A stretch of 64,000 nucleotides of DNA from contig OZ004588.1 in NCBI GenBank assembly GCA_963924555.1, positions 496,001-560,000 of the forward strand, written 5' to 3'. This document shows, one piece after another, positions 54,150 to 64,000 of this stretch (position 1 is its first letter; each line of letters starts with the position of its first letter). Source of the stretch: Crambe crambe. Its lineage: Eukaryota; Porifera; Demospongiae; Poecilosclerida; Crambeidae. Both the position numbers and the translations under genes were made by a program. The notes under the pieces were generated by a model. It searched no databases. It was not told the origin of the DNA and was given only the letters and a program-made list of their open reading frames with translations.

Positions 54150-57137
54150 GTTGAATGGGTCCTAGAGTTCCTGTTGTATTACTTCACCTCTGTAACAAGG
54201 ACAGTTTCTTTGCTCGGAATTAGGAATATCTTTGAACATGCTCAAAATAGATCAAGGTATTGTTTATATTTGTATCTATACAACGTGAGCCAGAAAAGCA
54301 CACACACACACTCTCATACATGCACAAACACACGCAATTATTGGTCCATTCCACAGGAAATAGAGTAAATTCCTCTACAATTGACACCAATAGATCACCA
54401 GTCCAATCCTACAATTCCATTCCCACTCATTCAGGATGGCAATCATCCCGACATTCCCTGAAGTGAGTGGGTCAGGAAAACTAACTACCGAATCCAATCC
54501 ACTTCTAACCAGCTTCTTCCATTTGTGGGGGTGCAAGAAATAGGAATAGCTACTCTCTCCCCATCTCAAGTTCTCACTATAATTGATTACCTGTGCATTC
54601 CACCTCTTACCTGGCAACAATGGACCAGGTGATATAGCTTGGAAATTTGTCTTCCTCACTTGAAACCACCAGGGCCAGGGCAGGCTGGGGGAAGGGGGGT
54701 CACCAGGAGGGCCACCAGGGCAGGGGGGCCACCTGGCCAGGGCAGCACCTGGGCAGGTCGGAGGAGGGCTGTGTGTTGTGACGTATAAGCTATGTAATGC
54801 AATTAGTAATCTGTAGGACATCTTTTTCTTTGGAATGAACAAGTTACCTTGAGCTTGCAGTTGTAGAGTACGTGCGTTCCAGCAAATCATACCTTGGACT
54901 TTATAAGGAAATAGCGATAATTAAAAGAAGCACTCGTTGTCTTTTTTATATGACTTTTCAGATGAATCTCTATCTTTCTCTACCTGCATGACCACAAAGA
55001 GAAGCCTCAATTCTTAAGGCAAGGTGTTTATGAGGAATATCTGTTACATATTAGTTCAGTAAGTGTGTTGTCTGAGCTACGCAAGACCACCAAAGTACAG
55101 GAATAACTCGTTACCATTATCAATTAAGGGACTACGTAAGTCCCCCCACCACATAGTAATTTGAGGTGAGTCATTATGTAATGTTCCATAACTCTATGGT
55201 TTAGACTAACTACCGGCAGCATACATGCAATGGTAAATGTGGAGTGAATTATTACTAACGTTTATAGTGATATTGATGCATGAGATAAAGCCGTTTTTTA
55301 AGCAGCTAAATTATTCGGAAATCGTTTTTTAAGATGAGACCATTAACATTCAGTGAAAGTAAAAAGGTTTTTTTGTGTGGTGTGCATGTTTGTTTTTTTT
55401 TTTGTTATTTATTTTTTTTGGTAGTTTTCTGATCCCTTCATGGATATGGCATTTTACCATGGCAGATTATAATAAACTTGCAATAGTGGTTTTCGTGTGG
55501 CTAGTAGATTGCAACATTTAGTTGAGGGACTCGACATTGCAGTTTTAATAGCTAACGCATTACTGCAACAGTATCATGTGCACTTTCATAAATAAATATG
55601 CTCTGTATACAGCAGTGATCTTACAGTGGATTGCAGTGATCTTGCAACATGAAATTCAGAACACCAAACCAAAATTTACATAGCTTCCTTTCAAATAGCC
55701 CAACTCCAAAGCCACAGTCAATGAAAGGCAGCTATAAATTTTGGTCTTGGTGTACTGTGCATGCAATCTGCTGTCTTACAGAGTTGTCCATAAGGAATGA
55801 GAAATAGGTATTGACTTATAAGGACCACAGATTACTTGATTCTTTCAGAATAACTATGCAGTTGTGTAAAATAGAACAAATTATGACAATTCTACCTGCC
55901 ATAGCTACCTAGCTACCATAATCCAAACCATAGCTACCTAGCTACCATAATCCAAACCATAGCTGGTGGCTATATTACAACAGAAAACCTTCAATGACCC
56001 TTTCAATAACAAATGTGGTATGCATAGCATGCAACACAAATACCCAAATACATCTGCTAATTTCTCAACGATGGGCAGCTGAAGTAGATATCTGTGTTGA
56101 CTAGACCGATACCAATGTCATTGGGATAGAAAGTTATGTCTGTTTAGTAGGACCACCCCACATCACATGTACGTTTGTCATAAGTCATTATACAGAGTGT
56201 GTAGTGTATTAATGCAGAGATAAAAAATCCCTGCTTCTTGCAGGCTTTAAGGCGTATGCCCCAGGCAAGTGACAATGTTTACATATTCTCAACATGTGGC
56301 AAATATTTATGATGAAATCATTAACCCACTTAGCCATAAAGTTATGCTGTACACGTTGCAGAATTTAATGACGAGGGGTCGCCGATGGGTTAATGTGATT
56401 AGAGAGCGTTGATTCCTGGTATTTGCATGACATTTGTATGGACTCAACATGAAAGGAAAAATCCACCCACCATTATTTTATGTGTTCTAAATAATTAATA
56501 AATTTAGTAGTGAACTTATAATAATCAGTGAGAAGTCCCACCTGTTTTCCAAAAAAAAATGTCTTTCTTGAAGTTTCATCATAGCTAGGGCTAGTGTGAT
56601 GAAAACCTGTACTTGAAGATACAGTTAATTAGCTAATACTAACCAGCTGAGGGGACAAGATTTTAAAGCCCTTTGAAGACCGATGCCTGAATGCTCACTC
56701 CAGGAAAGAAGCTTTGAAGGAATTGTAATGACATCAATAGTGTCCTTAAGAAGAAGCTGAACTCTTTTGGGTGGGTCAGTTCAAGAGAAATTAGGAAGCT
56801 AAGAAGCTGCATTTCAATCTGATACTACCAAAAACAACAACAGAATTCTATGAATGAGAAGAGCCTCGTTTGTTGTATTTTTTTCCCCTTCCCTGTTTTG
56901 ATCTGATTAACTAATTTCATTTATGGAGGCTTCTTATCATTGAAACCTCCAGCATTGCATTCCGTGGATGGGTGCTTCCCATGTCTTCCCAACTGCACCA
57001 TTTGCACCAATTCCAAGTATTTAGATGTCCCTAAAGAAAAGCACTTCCCTATGCCCAACTGTACATAAGTACGGTTTACATACATCCATACATACATACA
57101 TGCAAAATCCAAATGCAAATCATCTAGCTGCCGCTGA
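54150..57137. other. Intergenic DNA, no gene recognised
   Basis: Includes a GC-rich patch at 54660-54770 that reads Pro/Gly-rich on the minus strand inside a 171-codon ORF (54375-54890) with no conserved pattern, a third copy of the 2934-3101 MITE (about 55620-55775), and a 34-bp tandem CATAGCTACCTAGCTACCATAATCCAAAC pair (55897-55965). Nothing else supported. Confidence 0.5.
55620..55775. mobile_element. MITE family copy 3
   Basis: Shares CAGTGATCTTGCAACA..CCAAACCAAAATTTACATAGC and the facing arm with intronic copies in genes 1 and 2. Confidence 0.55.
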
Positions 57138-57502
57138 GCGGTCACACACACCTGGTCAAGCCAGGATGCCTGTGCACTAAGCAGGCACTAAGACCCAGTG
57201 CTGGCATGGCAACCTCCTGGAGCCCGGGCTAGGAACTCGCAGGAGGACTGACTACCTCTTCTCAGCAAGTGGTGTGGGCACCCAAAGTCCCACCTGGACC
57301 ACAGCTGATATTGGAGAGATAGCCAGTCCCTGGAAATTCAAGGTACCCATTTTCAGCTGGGTGGACTGGTGGCATGGTGTTAGGTGGATATTCACAGCAA
57401 ATTGAAAAGGAGGATGGATAAACACCATATGTCACTGGTGGGACTCGAACTCACGGTCTCCCGCTTACAAGCCCAGAGTGCAAACCACTCACTGCCAGTG
57501 AC
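57138..57502 (-). mobile_element. tRNA-derived SINE, copy 2
   Basis: On the minus strand: head 57502-57431 (72 nt; B box GAGTTCGAGTCCC well kept, acceptor stem 7/7) and a body extending left to about 57138. (CATA)n lies just outside the head (57501-57547). More complete than copy 1; anticodon position reads TGT (Thr-like) but the anticodon stem is mispaired, so a SINE rather than a working tRNA gene. Confidence 0.7.
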
Positions 57503-57547
57503 ATACATACATACATACATACATACATACATACATACATACATACA
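57501..57547. repeat. (CATA)n microsatellite
   Basis: About 12 CATA units adjoining the SINE head. Confidence 0.9.
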
Positions 57548-59212
57548 TTTACCCCAGAAACCCGTTAATGTCTTGCATACCACAAAGACATTCCCCTAGT
57601 ACTGGTCCACCACTTATAGCCGATGGCTAATTTATTGTTCACATGTTCGCACTCAAACAACTTCCTATAATTTTCCTCCTGTCCTTATGACCTTTTACTT
57701 CAGCTTAATTGGGGATTTCTTTGAAAGAAACTGACTAATGTCATAGTTACATACAGTCATTACTAGACAATTCATTAAGAACTCGCTAATTATTCTGAAA
57801 TACCTCTCAGCTAGTGACAATTAGCGTGAGCCTTCTTCTTAGTCCCCTTTCCCCACAACTAGTATTGACCATTAGCAATTTGATCACCAAACCGTGACAG
57901 TATTAATAACATACACACTATCACCGTGACAACACCATCTCCTTGACAACTCCTTGGCAATACTTACCAAAATAACAACCATGACTAGTATTGGCTGCTC
58001 CTTAAGTGGTTTCAAGTGGCTTAAGTGCCCTACTTAGCTAATTCCAAGTAAAATAAAATATTTACTGCTAACCATGGCTACGTAGTTAGCTACCCTTGTA
58101 ATTAACTGTCAGTAGTCTAAATAATGATGGTTTTGGGCCTTCTTATTATATGTTCCAACTGATCTCAGCTGTGAAGGAAATTTTGACTCAAAGACATTAC
58201 AACGGGGTGAGAAAGGATATACACATTCTTTGATGACTCACAGCTCCCCCTTAATTCTCGCTCCCTCCTTCACCCCCCTCCCCCTCCCCCCCCCAGGTTC
58301 CCATGCCCAGATGTCACAGTCTTAATCAATATCACTAGCAAACACTGATAGTAAAACTTTGGTGCATTGAAAACTTACCAGCTATACAAAGCTATGTAGT
58401 TATATTGCTTTATACCCACACTGAAGCATCATGCATTGGATTCAGTTCAGCTGTGATACGTAATTAATGATCAAAGGAAAGTTGTTTTTTTTTCCAGTGC
58501 ACTAAGTGCCCAATGGAAACTTGCTAGCCAGTCAACTTAGAGCTTAAAGTGCTTTTTTCCCCTGACTACCCCACATGTTCTTAAAGTAGCTAAGAGGTTG
58601 AAAAATGCTGATGAGAAAAACTGTGAGGCCTGACCTTGACTGTTTCATCATCATACATAGCTGCCTCGATCACCTCAGTAAGTCAGGTTTCACTAACATG
58701 ACACCAAGTTGTAGGCTCAGCAGAGAAGCCTCTTACTCTTCCTGGGATCACCATCTCAAGGTTAATGAATAGTTGTGTGCTCATCTGTAGGGCTTAAACC
58801 ACGAGGAAATGTTTATGGATACGGTAGCAATAATCCTTCGCTCCATATTGTATGTTTCTCACAACTCTGACCTCCATAGTTCCATATTATGACAACACCC
58901 AACACTTCTTTTTGAAACCTTTCCATTTTCCATGTATTGTGCAATGATATGTAGCTCCATGCATTGCATAGACAATTGTATTGACTTTCTTAGTGATGCA
59001 AGACTTGAAAGTGGTGAGTCAGCTTCATCTTGCTCATTTCAGTAAACTGTGATACTCCTAGAGGGAGGGAGGGGGAGGGAGGAATTCTAATTAGTCGTCA
59101 TGGCGCCTCTCCTTGCTGTTGTTGTTTGTATACAGATAAGAAGTTCTACATTCAGTTTCGATGTCAACATGACACAATAGCTAATAATTAGAATGAATTA
59201 GCTGATGTCAGC
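57548..59212. other. Intergenic DNA, no gene recognised
   Basis: AT-rich with a C-rich patch at 58262-58295 and a GAGGGAGG patch at 59060-59083. No ORF with domain features. Confidence 0.5.
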
Positions 59213-59216
59213 AAGT

Positions 59217-60550
59217 GTCCTTAGTATAGAGGTGTCCTCAATACCAAGGTTGAATGATGCACTAAAGTATTAGTATGGGACTAGAACAAGTGTCCTTAGT
59301 ATAGAGGTGTCCTCAATACAAAGGTTGAATGATGCACTAAAGTATTAGTATGGGACTAGAACAAGTGTCCTTAGTATAGAGGTGTCCTCAATACAGAGAT
59401 TGAATGATGCACTAAAGTATTAGTATGAGACTAGAACAAGTGTCCTTAGTATAGAGGTGTCCTCAATACAGAGGTTGAATGATGCACTAAAGTATTAGTA
59501 TGGGACTAGAACAAGTGTCCTTAGTATAGAGGTGTCCTCAATACAGAGGTTGAATGATGCACTAAAGTATTAGTATGGGACTAGAACAAGTGTCCTTAGT
59601 ATAGAGGTGTCCTCAATACAGAGGTTGAATGATGCACTAAAGTATTAGTATGGGACTAGAACAAGTGTCCTTAGTATAGAGGTGTCCTCAATACAGAGGT
59701 TGAATGATGCACTAAAGTATTAGTATGGGACTAGAACAAGTGTCCTTAGTATAGAGGTGTCCTCAATACAGAGGTTGAATGATGCACTAAAGTATTAGTA
59801 TGGGACTAGAACAAGTGTCCTTAGTATAGAGGTGTCCTCAATACAGAGGTTGAATGATGCACTAAAGTATTAGTATGGGACTAGAACAAGTGTCCTTAGT
59901 ATAGAGGTGTCCTCAATACAGAGGTTGAATGATGCACTAAAGTATTAGTATGGGACTAGAACAAGTGTCCTTAGTATAGAGGTGTCCTCAATACAGAGGT
60001 TGAATGATGCACTAAAGTATTAGTATGGGACTAGAACAAGTGTCCTTAGTATAGAGGTGTCCTCAATACAGAGGTTGAATGATGCACTAAAGTATTAGTA
60101 TGGGACTAGAACAAGTGTCCTTAGTATAGAGGTGTCCTCAATACAGAGGTTGAATGATGCACTAAAGTATTAGTATGGGACTAGAACAAGTGTCCTTAGT
60201 ATAGAGGTGTCCTCAATACAGAGGTTGAATGATGCACTAAAGTATTAGTATGGGACTAGAACAAGTGTCCTTAGTATAGAGGTGTCCTCAATACAGAGGT
60301 TGAATGATGCACTAAAGTATTAGTATGGGACTAGAACAAGTGTCCTTAGTATAGAGGTGTCCTCAATACAGAGGTTGAATGATGCACTAAAGTATTAGTA
60401 TGGGACTAGAACAAGTGTCCTTAGTATAGAGGTGTCCTCAATACAGAGGTTGAATGATGCACTAAAGTATTAGTATGGGACTAGAACAAGTGTCCTTAGT
60501 ATAGAGGTGTCCTCAATACAGAGGTTGAATGATGCACTAAAGTATTAGTA
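59217..60550. repeat. 75-bp satellite array, + orientation, ~18 units
   Basis: Period 75 bp by spacing of CCTCAATACAGAGG (e.g. 59461 and 59536). Central units are identical; the first few carry small changes, the usual pattern of homogenisation by unequal exchange. Confidence 0.95.
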
Positions 60551-60564
60551 TGCATACTAATATT

Positions 60565-61083
60565 ATATGCCTCCATATTGAGGACACCTCTATACTAAGG
60601 ACACTTGTTCTAGTCCCATACTAATACTTTAGTGCATTATTCAACCTCTGTATTGAGGACACCTCTATACTAAGGACACTTGTTCTAGTCCCATACTAAT
60701 ACTTTAGTGCATCATTCAACCTCTGTATTGAGGACACCTCTATACTAAAGACACTTGTTCTAGTCCCATACTAATACTTTAGTGCATCATTCAACCTCTG
60801 TATTGAGGACACCTCTATACTAAAGACACTTGTTCTAGTCCCATACTAATACTTTAGTGCATCATTCAACCTCTGTATTGAGGACACCTCTATACTAAGG
60901 ACACCTCTATACTAAGGACACTTGTTCTAGTCCCATACTAATACTTTAGTGCATTATTCAACCTCTGTATTGAGGACACCTCTATACTAAGGACACTTGT
61001 TCTAGTCCCATACTAATACTTTAGTGCATCATTCAACCTCTGTATTGAGGACACCTCTATACTAAGGACACTTGTTCTAGTCC
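60565..61083. repeat. 75-bp satellite array, inverted, ~7 units
   Basis: The same unit on the opposite strand, facing the larger array across a ~15-bp junction at 60550-60565. Units vary a little, with one 15-bp internal duplication near 60888-60915. Confidence 0.95.
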
Positions 61084-62430
61084 CGGGGCATGGGATGTAG
61101 AGCTGGAAGGCATTGAAGTCTCTAAATTCCTCTGTGGGTGTAACTGTTTTAGTTGCAATGAGATTTGGAGGAATGCATTTTGGCAAGAATATGGTCACAA
61201 TTACACTCATTGATGGATGGCAATAGGTCTGCTGTTTGCAAGCTAGGGTCAGCAGTTAATCCTTTAACTTTATTACCAGCCTTTAGCCATCGTGTAATAG
61301 TTAGAGCAGCAAGAATCACGTACAGTCAGGAACTCCCAGCTTTGATATTTCAATGTTGCTATGCAACACTGTATTTGGAAGTAGAAAAAAACTTGTATGT
61401 TTTAGATTGACCATGTAACATTGCATAAGTAATTTCTATTATCTCATATATTGATGTAATTAGCTATTAAACTGTTGCCATAGTGAGTGATACAGTTGCC
61501 GTAGTGAATCTTACAGTTGCCGTAGTGATCGATACAGTTGTCATAGTGATTGATACAATCATCATCATGATGGATGTAGTGGGCACAGATTGATACCTTC
61601 ATCTTTTGAGGATGAGAATGATGAAGCCATACCAACATGCATAGGAGACTTAATTCTGCTCTTTCAGTACTCTCCAACGTACAGTAGCATATCCTCAGAG
61701 TGAATTTATAGAGGAAGGGGGGAAATGTCATGTTTAAGAGGGAAGTGTGTCCTGATTAGAAAAAATCTACAATTTTATCCACAGAGATATAATTGGCCAT
61801 GGGATATCTCGGTGGGGTGAATTCCTCAGTGATAGATACATAATCCATAGGCAATAACGAGACATGAAGAAAGACTTCGTAACATGATATTATTGCTGAT
61901 TTATACATTCATCATCTGTCGAAAACAACAGTCCATATTTTCAAATAGTGTTGGCTGTACAAGATCGAGTCTCAGTCCTGAGTGATGTCGCACTGGCTGA
62001 GGAACGTACGAATGCTGATTGCAATCGTGTAACACGATCTATTCTGGTATTTGTTGCTGGGAAGAAAGTACGTAGAGGAGGAGGAGGAGCTGGAACTGGG
62101 AAGAAGAAACATCTAGATATAGAAGGCCATTATGCAATGCCATGCCATAGTCTCCAGGTCATGGGTACAAGCATTGATTGGATTATATCCATCACACGTA
62201 CGATATTTGAGCAGATAGATAGTGTTGCCAGGATTGAGTCATACTGAGCTGAGGAAGAGACAGCAGCTGGTGTGATATAAGTGGGAGTGTGGCAGCTATT
62301 AACCATATGACCATGTTTAGTTCTTTTTCATTATTACCTAATTACTTGCCAATTTGATAATTATGCGACTTGAGTGGCTTTCTTGAGTCTACGTTTGAGT
62401 CAGATGCTGATGTTTCCTCCTCTATTATGT
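61084..62430. other. Intergenic DNA with short repeats
   Basis: 61466-61562 has five ~26-bp units of CAGTTGCCGTAGTGA. A 99-codon ORF at 61948-62247 (+) shows no domain I recognise; it begins MLAVQDRVSVLSDVALAEER and contains a GGGGAGTGKKK stretch. It could be an exon or chance. Confidence 0.4.
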
Positions 62431-62437
62431 CCTAGTC

Positions 62438-62603
62438 CTGTTACACACCAAATAGTGACAGAGATCACAGGGTTAAAGCATCCCTGACTTGCATGTTACA
62501 CACCAAATAGTGACAGAGATCACAGGGTTAAAGCATCCCTGACTTGCATGTTACACACCAAATAGTGACAGAGATCACAGGGTTAAAGCATCCCTGACTT
62601 GCA
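62438..62603. repeat. 55-bp tandem repeat, 3 identical copies
   Basis: Unit contains TTACACACCAAATAGTGACA and GAGATCACAGGGTTAAAGCA; copies are exact or nearly so. Confidence 0.95.
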
Positions 62604-62664
62604 TATTTCTGCATACCCGTTATACCAACCCCCCTGATGAACTGGGAGACTCTTTTTGTACAAC

Positions 62665-62957
62665 TTTCCCCTTCCTACCCTTCCCACCTCCCCTCTCCTC
62701 CCTCCCCCTTCCCACCTCCCCTTCCATTCCCCCTCTCCACTCCCCTTCCCACCTCCCCTCTCCTCCCTCTCCCTTCCCACCTTCCCTTCCACCTCCCCCC
62801 TCTCCCCTCCCCTTCCCACCTCCCCTCTTCATACCCCACCTCCCTTCTCCCCCTCCCCTTCCCACCTCCCCTCCTCCTACCCTTCCCACCTCCCCTCTCC
62901 CCCTCCCCCTTCCCACCCTTCCCACCTCCCCTCTCCCCCTTCCCACCTCCCCTATTC
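62665..62957. repeat. Polypyrimidine minisatellite
   Basis: About 290 bp of CCTTCCCACCTCCCC-type units with almost no purines on the + strand. Long ORFs on both strands here are composition artefacts. Confidence 0.9.
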
Positions 62958-63120
62958 TCACCAAGGGAAATCTGAATTCCCTCCGAACTTCCTCCCCCTC
63001 CCTTGTATCATTCAGTATCTTTCTTTCTTACTTATTTTGGTCATTGGCTACTTCCTCCAGATTCCTACAAACACAACAAATATTCACAACAAATTAATAC
63101 CTCTCTCTTTAAAAGTACAA

Positions 63121-63220
63121 CCCTATAAACACACACACACGTCATGTTCCACCATAAACCCTATAAACACATACACACGTCATGTTCCACCATAAACCCT
63201 ATAAACACGTACACACGCAA
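63121..63220. repeat. 38-bp tandem repeat, ~2.6 copies
   Basis: CCCTATAAACAC at 63121, 63159 and 63197, each followed by ACACACGTCATGTTCCACC-like sequence. Confidence 0.9.
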
Positions 63221-63856
63221 TGCATTGTTTACTAGCAAACTCCAACCCAAAACACTAAACAAACGGATTCAATTAGTTACCTGTTTAGTGCTTCTATTAA
63301 TTAGCTGCACCAACTGCCAACAGCAATGCATTTCTCCAAAAAAGGTGGAAACTTCTTCACCCAATAATCAAGTGCTGTTTGGATTTGGTACGTATTGTGG
63401 CTTCTATCACCATAAAGATCACAGATGAAATGGTTTGCAGTGTCATGGATCCATGACGAAAGAACAATCTCATTTCAACAGAATGCAGGAACATTGCGAA
63501 CTTCAAAGAGGATTTGAGTTCCAAAAAGTCCCTATATACAGCTCAGCAATAGTCCATAATGTCAGACTAATTCTCATACGTACTTGGTTATCAACCATTT
63601 CTTTCATTCAGTGGTCAAGAAATAAGTCAGAAGTAGTCCACAAAGTGACGATTTCCACCCCGCCCTAGCTGCCAATGCAAACATCGGACGAAATGGCTTC
63701 TCTTGCTATCATTTCTGATAAAGATGAACGTGTTATTTGATCCTCCATGTCTGATAACATGACTCATGTGTAGCACCTCACGCTGCAATCTCCTGCAGCT
63801 GTAGGCATGCATTGTGGCTATATATGCATGTTAGCATGGGATGGAATTCATGTATA

Positions 63857-64000
63857 ATAATAATAATAATGACATCGATGACAACAACAATGATGACAAC
63901 GATGACAACAATAACAACAATGACGACGACGATGACAACAACAACAACAATGACGACGACGATGACAACAACGACGACGACGATGACAACAACAATGACG
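63857..64000. repeat. GAYRAC trinucleotide-rich microsatellite
   Basis: Imperfect GAC/GAT/AAC triplets run to the window edge; would read as Asp/Asn-rich if translated, but no ORF start or splice context is seen. Confidence 0.9.

Noticed and set aside
54375..54890. Collagen-like gene on the minus strand
   Set aside because: A GC-rich patch gives some Gly-Pro pairs but no regular Gly-X-Y register and no flanking exon.
59217..60550. Possible CRISPR array
   Set aside because: Units are contiguous 75-bp repeats with no variable spacers, in an animal-type genome.
61948..62247. 99-codon + ORF as a gene
   Set aside because: No recognised domain, no convincing splice partners; kept only as a note in the intergenic entry.
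62583..63195. Long Gly/Arg-rich or Pro/Ser-rich ORFs on both strands
   Set aside because: Low-complexity pyrimidine tract; no start, splice or domain evidence.
1..64000. Collapse or false duplication by assembly for genes 1 and 2
   Set aside because: The copies differ by many scattered substitutions, distinct insertions (3119-3678, 4376-4577) and exon-level changes, so they are true paralogues or very diverged haplotypes; the haplotype option cannot be fully excluded without read depth.

Overview
The window looks like animal nuclear DNA, most likely from a demosponge (Amphimedon-like). It is AT-rich, has short GT-AG introns, many small transposons and TAGCTAGC-rich spacers. It carries secreted immunoglobulin (Ig)/EGF/SRCR proteins next to a clear TSG101 orthologue. 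The species is inferred, not read directly. All supported genes are on the + strand.

0-46 kb is a tandem family of very large secreted, multi-Ig proteins. Gene 1 (964-12218) and gene 2 (25035-36596) are close copies, starting from a shared promoter block (about 1-740 and 24243-24890). Each has a signal-peptide exon, two Ig exons, a run of EGF exons, then a five-exon super-repeat (types A, B, C, D, E, all phase 1-1). One SRCR domain sits inside the second super-repeat, and the protein ends in a Cys-containing C-terminal domain with no membrane segment. Gene 2 looks intact (about 2308 aa). Gene 1 has lost one EGF exon and the donor site of its last EGF exon, and carries an in-frame chimeric exon made by a deletion. 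A decayed fourth copy lies between them (12480-24020) and is full of inserted elements. Gene 3 (38269-46050, about 1343 aa) is a diverged member with signal peptide, two A-B-C-D-E modules and the same C-terminal domain, but without EGF or SRCR. A 70-bp stretch is almost identical in seven A exons across the three genes, although the neighbouring exons have diverged.

12.4-24 kb is a transposon graveyard inside the relic copy. It holds a 1.3-kb fold-back element with TA target duplications whose left arm contains a signal-peptide-like phase-1 exon, several near-perfect palindromic MITEs, a 1.4-kb element with a 9-bp target duplication (MULE-like), and a frameshifted hAT/ZMYM-type transposase inserted into a relic EGF exon.

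46.27-52.45 kb is an 11-exon TSG101 gene (ESCRT-I; UEV domain, Pro-rich linker, coiled coil, steadiness box, about 475 aa). It begins only 224 bp after the stop of gene 3, with CRE and NRF1-like motifs in that gap.

52.5-64 kb has no gene I can recognise. It holds a 75-bp satellite in two facing arrays (also present in TSG101 intron 8), a tRNA-derived SINE in two copies, a polypyrimidine minisatellite and several short tandem repeats.

Together the first 46 kb reads as a locus that generates modular recognition proteins by tandem duplication, exon loss or fusion, and apparent exon homogenisation. A role in adhesion, allorecognition or immunity is inference from domain content only.
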